Under the pieces are notes generated by a model that was not told the origin of the DNA, made no database searches, and was given only the letters and a program-made list of their open reading frames with translations. The translations under genes and the position numbers were made by a program. 64,000 nucleotides of DNA from Actinomadura terrae (lineage in GTDB: Bacteria > Actinomycetota > Actinomycetes > Streptosporangiales > Streptosporangiaceae). Location of the stretch: contig NZ_JAICDG010000003.1 of assembly GCF_022751215.1 (NCBI RefSeq), forward strand, positions 186,001-250,000, given 5' to 3'. Of this stretch, positions 41,483 to 49,917 are shown piece after piece (position 1 is the stretch's first letter; each line of letters begins with the position of its first letter).

Positions 41483-42342
41483 CCGTCGAGGAACCCGCCG
41501 ATCGCGGCGGCGACCTCGGCGGGCGCCTCCTCGGCCATGTGGTGGCCGGACTCGATGGGCGCGCCCCTGACGTCCTCCGCCCAGTCGCGCCAGATGGCCA
41601 CGGGATCGCCGTACAGCTGCTCCAGATCGTCCCTGGTGGACCACAGCACGAGCGTGGGGCACCGCACACGGCGCCCGGCCGCGCGGTCGGCCTCGTCGTG
41701 GCGGCGGTCGATGCCGAGGCCCGCGCGGTAGTCCTCCAGCATCCCGCGCACGGTCGCCGGGTTGTGGATCGCGCCCTGGAAGTCCGCCCACGCCTCCGGC
41801 TCCATGTGCTCGCTGCTGGCGGTGTACCAGGCGTCGGGGTCGGCGTTGATGATCCGCTCCGCGGGCTTCTCGTCCTGGGCGAAGAACCACCAGTGCCACC
41901 AGGCCGCGGCGAACCGGGCGTCGCAGCGCTCCAGATGCTCGACGACCGGCAGGCCGTCCATCACCACCAGCTCGGTCACGGCGTCGGGATGGTCCATGGC
42001 CGTCCTGAAGGCCGCCAGCGCGCCCCGATCGTGCCCCGCGACCGCGAACCGCTCGTGGCCGAGCACCCGCATGAGGGCGACGAGATCACGGGCCATCGCC
42101 CGCTTGGAGTAGGGCGCGTGCTCGGCGTCGGTCTCCGGCTTGGACGAGCCCCCGTACCCCCGCAGATCAGGACAGACGACGGTATGCCGGTCGGCCAGAA
42201 GCGGAGCGACCTTGTGCCATGTGGCGTGCGTGCGCGGATGGCCGTGGAGCAACAGCAGCGGCGTTCCCGTCCCCCCGTACCGGACCCGCAGCTCCGCCTC
42301 GCCCACGTCGATCCGCTCCAGCGTGAATCCCTCGAAGATCAT
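41479..42342 (-). CDS. Alpha/beta hydrolase of the fluoroacetate dehalogenase type
   Basis: 287 residues from ATG 42342. The nucleophile is Asp rather than Ser (AGHDRGALA, D105), as in haloalkane and fluoroacetate dehalogenases and epoxide hydrolases. LLHGHPRTH gives the oxyanion hole, and the catalytic His is in ESGHHMAEEAP. The cap segment WWHWWFFAQ...PERIINADPDAWY matches the halide-pocket region (His-Trp and Tyr) of fluoroacetate dehalogenases. It likely hydrolyses a short haloacid or related ester. The frame is open upstream because it runs antisense through the RNase P RNA gene; that part is not coding. Confidence 0.85.
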   Translation of the reverse strand: MIFEGFTLERIDVGEAELRVRYGGTGTPLLLLHGHPRTHATWHKVAPLLADRHTVVCPDLRGYGGSSKPETDAEHAPYSKRAMARDLVALMRVLGHERFAVAGHDRGALAAFRTAMDHPDAVTELVVMDGLPVVEHLERCDARFAAAWWHWWFFAQDEKPAERIINADPDAWYTASSEHMEPEAWADFQGAIHNPATVRGMLEDYRAGLGIDRRHDEADRAAGRRVRCPTLVLWSTRDDLEQLYGDPVAIWRDWAEDVRGAPIESGHHMAEEAPAEVAAAIGGFLDG

Positions 42343-42399
42343 TCTCTCCGCGCTACCCCGGAGCGGACCGTCCAATCCCTGGGCACGCGGTACGCTGGG

Positions 42400-42810
42400 C
42401 CCACGGCGGACGAGCCGGCCGGGCGGCCGCGTCGGGGAGCGATCCCCGTCGAGGAAAGTCCGGGCTCCACAGGGCAGGGTGGTCGGTAACGCCGACCCGG
42501 GGTGACCCGCGGGACAGTGCCACAGAAAGCAGACCGCCACCGGTCCGCCGGTGGTAAGGGTGAAACGGTGAGGTAAGAGCTCACCAGCGCCCACGGTGAC
42601 GTGGGCGGCTCGGTAAACCCCACCCGGAGCAAGGTCAAGAAGGGGCTCCGGCAGGAGCCCCGCGCAGGTGCCCGAGGGCGGCCCGCCCGAGCCTGCGGGT
42701 AGACCGCTGGAGGCCGCCGGCAACGGCGGCCCGAGATGGATGGCCGCCGCCCGCCGCCGCGACGCGACGGGCACAGAACCCGGCTTACAGGCCGACTCGT
42801 CCGCCCACAC
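42400..42810 (+). ncRNA. rnpB: RNase P RNA, bacterial type A
   Basis: Helix P1 is visible as GGCGGACGAG (42405-42414) pairing with CTCGTCCGCC (42796-42805). The conserved core follows in order: GAGGAAAGTCCGGGCTCC after P3/P4, ACAGAAAGCAGACCGCC, GTAAGGGTGAAACGGTGAGG with AAGAGCTCACC, and GGCCCGAGATGGATGGCCG. Near the end is ACAGAACCCGGCTTACAGG, the P4/J region. Length about 400 bases, as in other actinobacteria. It processes tRNA 5' ends with the protein RnpA. Exact ends are estimated. Confidence 0.97.
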
Positions 42811-42919
42811 CCCCTCACCTGGGGCGCGGCACTCATGATTCAGCCGGGTTCCGCCCTGGTTCAGCCAGCGCCTCACTCAGGAAACTCTCGATCGCGCCCC
42901 GGCCGACGGGTCCGTGGGG

Positions 42920-43147
42920 CTACTGTCCGGCCAGTACGCGTTCGACGATCTCCCGCCATGGCTCGGGCTTGCCGGGCAGCACCCACAGTTCCCGCAGGCG
43001 ACCCCGGGTGCTCACCCGCCACCAGCCCTCGTCCTCGCCGGGATGGAACGTCGCGAGCACCCGGTCGCTCGGCCGGTGCACCGCGATGTAGACGACCTCG
43101 TCGCCGTACACGTCGATGCGTTCCTCGTCGTCCTCGCCTCGGCTCAC
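42920..43147 (-). CDS. Small hypothetical protein, second of a coupled pair
   Basis: 75 residues from GTG 43147, overlapping the stop of the preceding small gene (GTGA). Acidic, with a beta-strand core (VVYIAVHRPSDRVLATFHPG, then WWRVSTRGRLRELWVLP). Not recognised. The pair is divergent from nothing nearby but lies on the opposite strand to, and about 900 bases from, the XRE-TPR regulator, a context common for small actinobacterial proteins of unknown function. Confidence 0.6.
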   Translation of the reverse strand: MSRGEDDEERIDVYGDEVVYIAVHRPSDRVLATFHPGEDEGWWRVSTRGRLRELWVLPGKPEPWREIVERVLAGQ

Positions 43148-43368
43148 GTCGACCCCCGGCCCGGCGTGCGGGGTGCGCTCCACTCCCGGATCTCGCGCCG
43201 GAGGTCGTCGGGGGTGTCGGCGTCCACCGACCCCGGCTTGCCCCGCTCGTCGCGGGCGAGCGGTCCGCGCGTGGCCCACCACCGGCCCTCGCTGCTGTGG
43301 ATGATGTTCCACTCCGGGAACTCGGCCTTGAGCTGGGCCCCGATGTCACCGTCGTTGCGAGCGGGCAT
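43144..43368 (-). CDS. Small Trp-rich hypothetical protein, first of a coupled pair
   Basis: 74 residues from ATG 43368, with ribosome site GGAGGTG. The text EFPEWNIIHSSEGRWWATRGP is a motif I associate with small proteins next to XRE regulators in actinomycetes, followed by a short helix (DTPDDLRREIREW). The neighbouring 86-residue protein at 43606 has a related pattern (FPGTRVWFGHHTREWWAYVP), so the two may be paralogues. Function unknown. Confidence 0.65.
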   Translation of the reverse strand: MPARNDGDIGAQLKAEFPEWNIIHSSEGRWWATRGPLARDERGKPGSVDADTPDDLRREIREWSAPRTPGRGST

Positions 43369-43605
43369 GGTCACCTCCACGGACGAGTGAGCGCGGCGGC
43401 AAAGCCACGGGGGAGGGCCGTGCCGCCGCGCCGCCGAAGGGCCGCCCGCCCGGTGATGTCGGACACCGGGCGGGCGGCGGGCACGGACTGCGGGGGAGTC
43501 CGTGCCGGTGCGGCGACTCCAGGGTGCCCGCCGCACCGGAGTCCAGCCGCACGTCGGGTAGGCGCGGCGGCCGGTGCCGCGCGCAATGGATCGCCGCGCC
43601 CACGT

Positions 43606-43866
43606 TCATCGGATCGACCTGCTCGCGCTCGACGAGAGGGTCGCTCCGCGCAACCCCATCCCCTTCGCCATCGCGTCCGCGAGCCGGTCGGGGGTGGCGG
43701 CTTCGATCAAGCCGGGCACGGGCCAGGGCACGTACGCCCACCACTCCCGCGTGTGGTGCCCGAACCAGACACGCGTGCCCGGAAAGCAGCTCTCCACCCG
43801 CGCGATCTCGGCGCGCTGGATCGGCGTCGCGTCAAGCTGCGCGGTCTGGTCGAAAGGTCCCCTCAT
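43606..43866 (-). CDS. Small Trp-rich hypothetical protein, likely divergent from the XRE regulator
   Basis: 86 residues from ATG 43866 (AGGGAGA upstream). It opens with a helix (ATPIQRAEIARVESCFPG), then a strand pair with REWWAYVP and a C-terminal helix (ATPDRLADAMAKGMG). It shares the FPxWxxxxxxxxRWWA pattern with the protein at 43144. The start is 142 bases from the divergent XRE-TPR regulator, so it is a candidate target of that regulator. Confidence 0.6.
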   Translation of the reverse strand: MRGPFDQTAQLDATPIQRAEIARVESCFPGTRVWFGHHTREWWAYVPWPVPGLIEAATPDRLADAMAKGMGLRGATLSSSASRSIR

Positions 43867-44007
43867 GACCGTCTCCCTGCTGCGATGCACGGTGCTGTCG
43901 CGGTCACGTTCAGTGAAACCGCGACGGGCGGCATGCCGGGAGGGGATGCTTGGGACTGCCGGAGGGATGTACATCCCCTGCCTTGGCTGGTCAGAAGGGT
44001 GCATCGC

Positions 44008-45387
44008 ATGTCTCCCAGGAAGAAGGCCATCGGCGTACTCCTGCGCGAGGCGCGCGAGGCACCGCCGTACTGGTCGCGCGCTGACCTCGCGCGGCTGTTG
44101 CGCGAGGCGGCCGACCCGCTCGACCGGCCGCATCTGCCGCATGTCCCGGCGCTGGCCAACATGATCAAAAACTGGGAGAACGGGAAGCACGCCCCGAACG
44201 CGCGCTACCAGACCTTGTACTGCCGCGTCACGGGTAAGACTGGTGATGAGCTGTTCAGGTCGGACGTGGGGACGTCCGAGCAGGAGGACACCCCTGCTGG
44301 CCCGAGCGTCGAGGAGGTCAAGCCGACGAAACGCCGGGACGCGCTCAAACTCGGTGTCACCGTGCTCGCGCCCGAGGCGATGCACCGGATGCTCCGCGAC
44401 GCCGCCGAAGAGGCCATGGAGTTCACACGGCTCGCCGGTGCCACGTCGGTAGGAGCCGGAACCCTCACCCACCTACAGGCGGTGGTGACCGAACTCGATC
44501 GCGCCTACAGCAGGCAGCCGCCCGCCGAACTGTTCGCCATAGCGCGCACGTACCGGCATCGGGTCGCCGAAATGATCGAGGGGCCCCACACCCTCAAACA
44601 GGCCCGCGAGCTGTACGTCTACGCCGCGTGGTTGTCGGAGGCACTCGCCTGGCTGGCGCATGACCTGGGCGACCCGTTCGCGGCCGAAGCGTGGGCGATC
44701 GACGCGTTCGAGCATGCCGACCAGGCAGGTCATGATGAGCTGTGCGCGTGGGCCACCGACGCCATGGCGTCGATAGCGATCTACACCGACCGTCCCGCCC
44801 ACGCCTTGGCCGCCGCCCGGCGTGGTATCGCCCGGGCCCCGCGAACGCATCCCCTGGCCGTTCGCCTCCGCGCGCAGGCCGCTCGTGCCTCCGCGCGCCT
44901 CGGCGACCGCGAGGAGTGCGAGGAGCTGTTCCAACAGGCGCATGACCTTCACGAGAAGCTGCCGAGCCGTGCGCCGCTGCGCCTAGCGGTGCACACCGGC
45001 ACGCTTGCCTCATTCGCGTTGACGTCCTATCCCGCGCAGGCGTACATCTGGCTCGGGGACACCGAGCAGGGTGATTTCGAGAAGGCCAAGTTTTACGCAC
45101 AGTCGGCCATCGCAGTCCAGACCACAGCGCCGGGAGCGTCACTTTCAACGAGCCGCAAGGCGATAGCTCGCATCGGTCTCGGCATCGTCCTGGCCCGGAC
45201 CGGCGAACCCGAGGAGGCCGCCGCGCTCGGATGCCAGGCATTGACCACACCACGGTTGGTCAACTCCGTCCGGATCTGGGCGGCAGATTTGAATGATGCC
45301 CTGATCGCACGGCACCCAGAACTGCCTGTCGTCCGCGACTACGGAGAGACGCTCCGGCAAACGCGCTCGGGAAAGGGCCGCCGGTGA
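44008..45387 (+). CDS. XRE-family regulator with C-terminal TPR domain
   Basis: 459 residues from ATG 44008 (AAGGGT about 7 bases upstream). The HTH lies in residues 5-75 (IGVLLREAREA...LANMIKNWENGKHAPNARYQTLYC), a slightly enlarged XRE domain. After a charged linker and a hydrophobic strand (ALKLGVTVLAPEAM), residues about 150-440 are TPR-like helical pairs (WAIDAFEHADQAG, ARRGIARAPRTHP, EECEELFQQAHDLHEKL). Such proteins act as peptide- or ligand-gated regulators (NsdA/Rgg-like layout) of development or secondary metabolism in actinomycetes. The nearby Trp-rich small proteins are probable partners or targets. Confidence 0.85.
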   Translation: MSPRKKAIGVLLREAREAPPYWSRADLARLLREAADPLDRPHLPHVPALANMIKNWENGKHAPNARYQTLYCRVTGKTGDELFRSDVGTSEQEDTPAGPSVEEVKPTKRRDALKLGVTVLAPEAMHRMLRDAAEEAMEFTRLAGATSVGAGTLTHLQAVVTELDRAYSRQPPAELFAIARTYRHRVAEMIEGPHTLKQARELYVYAAWLSEALAWLAHDLGDPFAAEAWAIDAFEHADQAGHDELCAWATDAMASIAIYTDRPAHALAAARRGIARAPRTHPLAVRLRAQAARASARLGDREECEELFQQAHDLHEKLPSRAPLRLAVHTGTLASFALTSYPAQAYIWLGDTEQGDFEKAKFYAQSAIAVQTTAPGASLSTSRKAIARIGLGIVLARTGEPEEAAALGCQALTTPRLVNSVRIWAADLNDALIARHPELPVVRDYGETLRQTRSGKGRR

Positions 45388-45558
45388 GTCGACCTGGCAA
45401 ATCCGAGATCAACCTCCGTCGCCCGTCCTAGATGGAGCCCGCGATGCCCCGGGCGCCTTGCAGCCCCATCGCCCTCTTGTGTTCCCTACGCCACAGTTAC
45501 CTGCCCTCTCCGGCCCATCCAGCTCCCGAAGAGCGACTTTACGTACTTGTTTGACTAC

Positions 45559-45601
45559 GTTCGTCGTGGTGGCCGGTCGGTGACCGGCCACCACGACGAA
45601 C
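45559..45601. other. Perfect 20-bp inverted repeat (strong hairpin)
   Basis: Left arm GTTCGTCGTGGTGGCCGGTC (45559-45578), loop GGT, and an exactly complementary right arm (45582-45601). It lies 172 bases after the XRE regulator and 64 bases before the small gene at 45665. There is no T tract on either side, so it is not a standard intrinsic terminator. It may be a structured 5' leader of the downstream gene, a cruciform site, or a miniature mobile element end. Confidence 0.8.
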
Positions 45602-45664
45602 GGAAGCCGCCCCGGTGCGGGCGCCTCCGATGGCGCCCCAGCACCGCGGATCGAGAGGAGCACG

Positions 45665-46027
45665 ATGCAGGCCTTCCAGACCGGCGAGATCCCCCACGGC
45701 TTCGCGATCAACGAAAACGGTGGGCTCATCCATTACAGGTACGCGATCGTGCTGGCCGTCCCCATGGCCAACCAGGGCGGCTGGGCCGGTGACGGCTACA
45801 TCAGCTTCGGCAGCGACTGGGCCGATGTGCGGCTCCGGGTCGCGGTCCACAACGGCAGCACCTGGACCACCGTCAAGACCTACGACCTCACCGCCGGAGG
45901 CCCCCGCGTCGGAGACCAACTCCCCGCCTCCTCCCAGAAGGTCAGTATCGGCCGGGTGAAGAAGGGCCCCAACGACACCGTGGACAACGCCCCCGCAAGC
46001 TGGCTGCTGCAGTACCAGACGACCTAG
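45665..46027 (+). CDS. Hypothetical 120-residue beta-rich protein
   Basis: 120 residues from ATG 45665 (GAGAGGAGC upstream). No signal peptide. The sequence is mostly predicted beta strand with aromatic and glycine-rich turns (GWAGDGYISFGSDWADVRLRV, NGSTWTTVKTYDLT), similar in feel to small beta-sandwich or carbohydrate-binding proteins. No family recognised. A strong hairpin lies just upstream and a terminator-like hairpin just downstream, so it is an isolated unit. Confidence 0.6.
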   Translation: MQAFQTGEIPHGFAINENGGLIHYRYAIVLAVPMANQGGWAGDGYISFGSDWADVRLRVAVHNGSTWTTVKTYDLTAGGPRVGDQLPASSQKVSIGRVKKGPNDTVDNAPASWLLQYQTT

Positions 46028-46084
46028 CCCCCCGCCACGCCCGGCCCCTGTCCCCGGGCGGCGGCTTCGCATAGACGCGCAAAC

Positions 46085-46128
46085 GGCCCCTTCCCCACCT
46101 CGCCGCTCGCGGCACTGGGGGAGGGGCC
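46085..46128. terminator. GC-rich hairpin, probable terminator
   Basis: GGCCCCTTCCCC (46085-46096) pairs with GGGGGAGGGGCC (46117-46128), 12 pairs with one wobble. The loop is about 20 bases and contains a smaller CGCCGCTCGCGGC dyad. It is 58 bases after the stop of the small gene at 45665. The rest of the stretch to 46438 shows no gene. Confidence 0.6.
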
Positions 46129-46438
46129 GTCCTGCTGATCAGGGTGCCGCGCCCGCATCGACACCACCACCGGCGACCGCATCAACCCCCATCCCCCCGC
46201 CCCCACCCAGCTCCCTTAACCCCGCACGACAAACCACGCGAAGTTCTCACGGGTCGCGGTGAGAAGCTGCACGATCGTTGCCATGGGTCCAGCTCACTCT
46301 GCGGCCCCCGTGGTTTCCCCGGTGATCGGCGTCCTCCTCCCGAAGATGGCAGCCCCAAGGTAGGGAACGGTCGGTCATGCCTCCGATCGTGGCGGCCCGC
46401 GCGCCCCCACTCAAGAGCGAACCCCGCCGCTCCCCGTT

Positions 46439-46576
46439 GACTTGCGGGGATCACGCGACCGCGTCGTCTCCGAGGCCATGATCGACTGGGCCGCGATCAA
46501 CACCATCACCCGCTGGATCACCCGCCGAGGCACCGCCACCCGCCGACAGCGACGCACTTTCACTACCGGTCGTTGA
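46439..46576 (+). pseudogene. Probable remnant of an IS5-type transposase C-terminus
   Basis: One frame reads RVVSEAMIDWAAINTITRWITRR, then a short basic tail and TGA at 46574-46576. The EAMIxWAAIxxMTRRxxRR pattern is how many actinobacterial IS5-like transposases end. Nothing upstream belongs to a transposase, so only a fragment of some 45 codons is left. I see no inverted-repeat ends. Similarity is by recall and the piece is short. Confidence 0.45.
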
Positions 46577-46647
46577 TGATCTAGTGTCATGCCAGTTCAG
46601 CGGGGCCTTGGGCCTCGAACCGCGTGAGCGGAGGAGTTGATGTTGGG

Positions 46648-47604
46648 ATGACGGCAGGGCGACCGATGCCCACACAGGACGACGTGCTCGGGTACTTCAA
46701 CACGCTGTCGAACTGGGGACGGTGGGGCGACGACGACGAGCGCGGCACTTTGAACCACATCACCGACGAGGTCCGGCTGGCGGCGGCGCGCGCCGTGCGC
46801 CACGGCAGAAGCGTGTCGTGCGGATGGGAGATCGTTGTACCGGCGGAGATGGAGCGGTCGACGACGTCATGCCCGTGCGCCGCCGACATGCCGGGAGCCG
46901 AGAACATGCCGGTGCCCGGATTCCGCAATGACCGGCGGTGGGGCTTTTCGAACGAGCATCTCGGCATCATGTTCCACAACAACACCGTCACCCACGTCGA
47001 CTCGCCGTGCCACCTCTTCTGGGACGGCACGATGTACAACGGGCGGTCGCACTCGTTGGTCGACGCCGAAACGGGATCGGCGTGGGCGGCCGTCACGGCG
47101 GCGGCGAACGGGATCATCACGCGTGGTGTCCTGCTGGACGTCGCGGCGGTCCGAGGGGTGCCGTGGTTGGAACCGGGGGAGGGTGTGTTCCCCGACGATC
47201 TAGAGGAGGCCGAGCGTCGCCAGGGTGTGCGGGTGCGATCCGGTGATGCGCTACTCCTGCGGACCGGCGGTGGCCGCGCCCGGCACGAGGGTGGTGCGGC
47301 CGGCGGTATCACGCAGGCCGGCTGGCACGCGTCCTGCCTGCCGTGGCTGCATGAACGGGAGGTCGCGCTGATCGGCGCCGACACCCCCCAGGACGTTCAG
47401 CCATCAGGGTACGAAGAGGTGTTGATGCCGGTACACGCCGTGAGCCTCGTTGCGATGGGTCTGTGGATGCTCGACAACTGCGACCTGGAGGCGTGCGCGA
47501 CCACGGCCGCCGAGCTCGGCCAGTGGGACTTCCACCTCGCAGTCGCGCCGGTCCGCCTCGCCGGTACCTCCGGCAGCCCGGTCAATCCGATCGCCACATT
47601 CTGA
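46648..47604 (+). CDS. Cyclase-family (kynurenine formamidase-like) metal-dependent hydrolase
   Basis: 318 residues from ATG 46648, with GGAGGAG 11 bases upstream (the frame is open to GTG 46624). The family metal motif HxxTHxDxPxH appears as FHNNTVTHVDSPCHLFWDG, and GVLLDVAAVRG and GDALLLRTGGG are further family blocks. PF04199 enzymes hydrolyse cyclic imides, formylkynurenine or similar amides. The first motif residue context (Asn-Asn before Thr) departs slightly from HxGTHxD. It is monocistronic, follows a mobile-element scar, and its substrate is unknown. Confidence 0.85.
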   Translation: MTAGRPMPTQDDVLGYFNTLSNWGRWGDDDERGTLNHITDEVRLAAARAVRHGRSVSCGWEIVVPAEMERSTTSCPCAADMPGAENMPVPGFRNDRRWGFSNEHLGIMFHNNTVTHVDSPCHLFWDGTMYNGRSHSLVDAETGSAWAAVTAAANGIITRGVLLDVAAVRGVPWLEPGEGVFPDDLEEAERRQGVRVRSGDALLLRTGGGRARHEGGAAGGITQAGWHASCLPWLHEREVALIGADTPQDVQPSGYEEVLMPVHAVSLVAMGLWMLDNCDLEACATTAAELGQWDFHLAVAPVRLAGTSGSPVNPIATF

Positions 47605-47770
47605 CCTGGTTTCATGAATCCGGCCCCGTCCGAGGCGTCGCCGCGCGGTTATCCCCGAGGGGGTGGAGCGGGTGCCCGCGCCCGGCGGGGCCTGCTGACT
47701 GTGCGGCCTGGCGGCGGTGTGCGGGGAGAGGCTCCCAGGCTCGGGCACCGGCGGGCCGTCGGGTCGTGCC

Positions 47771-48091
47771 TCAGGGGCAGCTCACGAACCGCACGCTCTT
47801 AACCGTCAGCCCCGAGCCCGACTCGCCCGCGGGGAGCGTGCGCGATTCGCCCTCGCAATTCTCGTCGGCGTAGAGGACGGCGTTGCGGTCGGTGCCGTTG
47901 TTCGCGGCTGTGATCTCGATGGTGAAGCAGGTGAAGTCGGCGGGGTCCGTGAGCTCCCCCGGCTGGCCGTCGGGGGCGGTGAACCCGAAGGTCCCCTGTG
48001 CGGCCACCAGGGGGGTGGCGGCCGCGGCCGGGACGACCGGGGCCAGGACGGCGGTCAGGACGAGGGCGGCCGGCAGGACACGCTTGATCAT
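47771..48091 (-). CDS. Small secreted protein
   Basis: 106 residues with a clear signal peptide (MIKRVLPAALVLTAVLAPVVPAAAA). The mature part is about 80 residues, beta-rich (GTFGFTAPDG, FTCFTIEITAANNG), with three cysteines and an NAVLYADENCEGES turn resembling crystallin-like or peptidase-inhibitor repeats. It is divergent from the I36-inhibitor gene at 48217, and both are small secreted Cys-containing proteins. Function unknown. Confidence 0.7.
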   Translation of the reverse strand: MIKRVLPAALVLTAVLAPVVPAAAATPLVAAQGTFGFTAPDGQPGELTDPADFTCFTIEITAANNGTDRNAVLYADENCEGESRTLPAGESGSGLTVKSVRFVSCP

Positions 48092-48216
48092 TTGGGGTTC
48101 CTCTCAGGAGGTCCGGGTGTTGGAAACCCAGAAATATCGCCATCTGTAGTCATGTGACTGGCCATAACCAATACTTCTAAGGGTGGATTCTTCGTCCACG
48201 ACGTGAAGGGGTTGCA

Positions 48217-48648
48217 ATGTACTGATTTCCCACCATCCGGACCGCCCTGCTCGCCGGAGCCGCCCTCCTCGCGGTGCTCCCCGCGACGGCCACCGCCGCG
48301 CAGGCCGCCCCCGATTCCGCCGACCATGCCACCGGGCAGACCGCCGTCGTCCGCACCCTGCGGGCGCCCTCCGACTGTCCTGGCAACGCGATCTGCTTCT
48401 GGGACGGCGCCAACTTCACCGGCAACGGCTGGTACTTCGGCCCGCCCACCTTCAGTAACTGCCGGAACGCGCAGGCATCGGGCTATCCCGCGCCCCGCAG
48501 CGTCGTCAACCACACCGGCTACAAGGTCGTTCTGAACCGGGCCAGCGTCTGCACGATCGGCGCCTACCAGCTCACCACCCTCGGCCCCGGCGGTCAGCTC
48601 GCCGACTCCAACCCGTACCGCATCTACGCCTACAACTCGACCATCTGA
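48217..48648 (+). pseudogene. Peptidase inhibitor I36 gene with a TGA at codon 3
   Basis: From ATG 48217 (AAGGGG upstream) the frame reads Met-Tyr-stop (TGA 48223-48225). It then runs FPTIRTALLAGAALLAVLP without interruption to TGA 48646-48648. With codon 3 as CGA (Arg) this would be an ideal signal peptide followed by a mature I36 domain (metalloprotease-inhibitor type), with CPGNAICFWDGANFTG and the paired cysteines. The first in-frame start after the stop, GTG 48274, would remove most of the signal peptide. So the gene is probably inactivated by a single transition, unless a non-standard start such as ATC 48235 is used. Confidence 0.7.
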
Positions 48649-48699
48649 GCCACGGCCCGTCCGCCCGGTGCCGGCGAACACCGGGCGGACGGGTGGGAA

Positions 48700-49689
48700 C
48701 TACGTTGGCGGGGCGTGGTTCTGGGGGCTGGTGACGAGGTTCGCCACTGATTCCAGGAGGCCGTCCCACGCTTCCTTGGTGTCGGACGATCGGGTGTGGG
48801 GGGAGCGGAACCAGTCGGTGTAGATTGCCACCTCGTCGAGGTCCCAGCGCGTTCGGTAGAGGGCCAGGGCTGCGGGGTCGGGGGCGCGGCCCGCGGCCCT
48901 GGCGTAGCGGGCGAGGTCTTCCGGGGTTTCCGCGACCGACCACAGGTCGCGTTCGGGGAGGGCCAGGCCTGTGGTGTCCCAGTCGATCAGCAGGAGGCGG
49001 TCGTCCTGGCGCAGCAGGTTGCCGGGGTGGGGTTCGCCGTGGGTCAGGACGGGTGGGACGCCGCTCTGCGCGAGGGTCGCGGAGAGTTGGTCGAACTCCG
49101 CCAGGCGTCGGCGTAGGGCGGGGGCGTGGTCGGTGATGAGGGTGCGGGCGTGGGCGGCGAATGGGCCGCCGGCCCAGGGGAGTGTTCCGGCCAGTGCTTT
49201 GTCCAGGACGCCGCGCAGCGCGAGTTCTGTGTCGAGTACCGGTGCCATCGCGGGGGGTGGTTCGCGGTGGAGTTCGGCTAGGAGGTCTATGACCGCGGCG
49301 CGTTCGGCGGGGGTTTGGGGGCGGTCGTAGTCGCCGGGGGTTCCGCGCATGTAGGGGAAGACGCTTAGCGCAAAGCGGGCGTCGAGTGGGCGGACGGTTT
49401 CGCCTTTGGGAGTTTTCAGCGGGGCCACGACGAAGTCGAGGTGGTGGAGTGCGGCGGCGGTGTCCATGGCCGCGCGCAGGGAACGCAGCGCCGCTTGGGG
49501 GTCCGGGTGCCCCTTGAGCGGCAGGTCGGCGACGGTGACGAACCAGCGCTGGCCGTTCGCGCCGGTCGCCGTCCAGTGGTGGTCGCCGAAACCGACGGGC
49601 GCGTAGGTCAGTTCGGTGGCGTGAACGTTCCAGGCTTCCAGTGCCCGTGTCAGGTGGCTCTCGTTGATGTCCTCGGGCCGCGACTTCAT
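48700..49689 (-). CDS. Aminoglycoside phosphotransferase (APH)-fold kinase
   Basis: 329 residues from ATG 49689 (the frame extends upstream without good codon bias). The Brenner-type catalytic motif is LTHGEPHPGNLL, in which the usual catalytic Asp of HGDxxxxN is Glu. The metal site is LLIDWDTTGLALPERDLW. The N-lobe contains the WTATGANGQRWFVTV strand. Members phosphorylate aminoglycosides, choline, homoserine or other alcohols. Without more context the substrate is unknown, and the Asp-to-Glu change could weaken activity. Confidence 0.85.
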   Translation of the reverse strand: MKSRPEDINESHLTRALEAWNVHATELTYAPVGFGDHHWTATGANGQRWFVTVADLPLKGHPDPQAALRSLRAAMDTAAALHHLDFVVAPLKTPKGETVRPLDARFALSVFPYMRGTPGDYDRPQTPAERAAVIDLLAELHREPPPAMAPVLDTELALRGVLDKALAGTLPWAGGPFAAHARTLITDHAPALRRRLAEFDQLSATLAQSGVPPVLTHGEPHPGNLLRQDDRLLLIDWDTTGLALPERDLWSVAETPEDLARYARAAGRAPDPAALALYRTRWDLDEVAIYTDWFRSPHTRSSDTKEAWDGLLESVANLVTSPQNHAPPT

Positions 49690-49917
49690 TCCGGCCACGC
49701 TAGGCGGTCGGGAATGCGGCCGCATCCCGATTTTCGGCGGCCGCGCCGCGGCAGATGAACTGAAAAAGACGTAAAGCTGGAGTGGCTTGGAACTCGGTTG
49801 GTTCGGGTCACACGACACAAATGACCTGAAAGTTCGCGCCTAACGTCCAAGGTAGAGCCGATCTCCTGGATCGGCGATGACGGCGGGGCGTTCCCGGCCC
49901 CGCGGAGAGGAGCGCCG

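Noticed and set aside
42343..42876. N-terminal extension of the dehalogenase-like gene
   Set aside because: It runs antisense through rnpB; the ATG at 42342 gives the normal family N-terminus.
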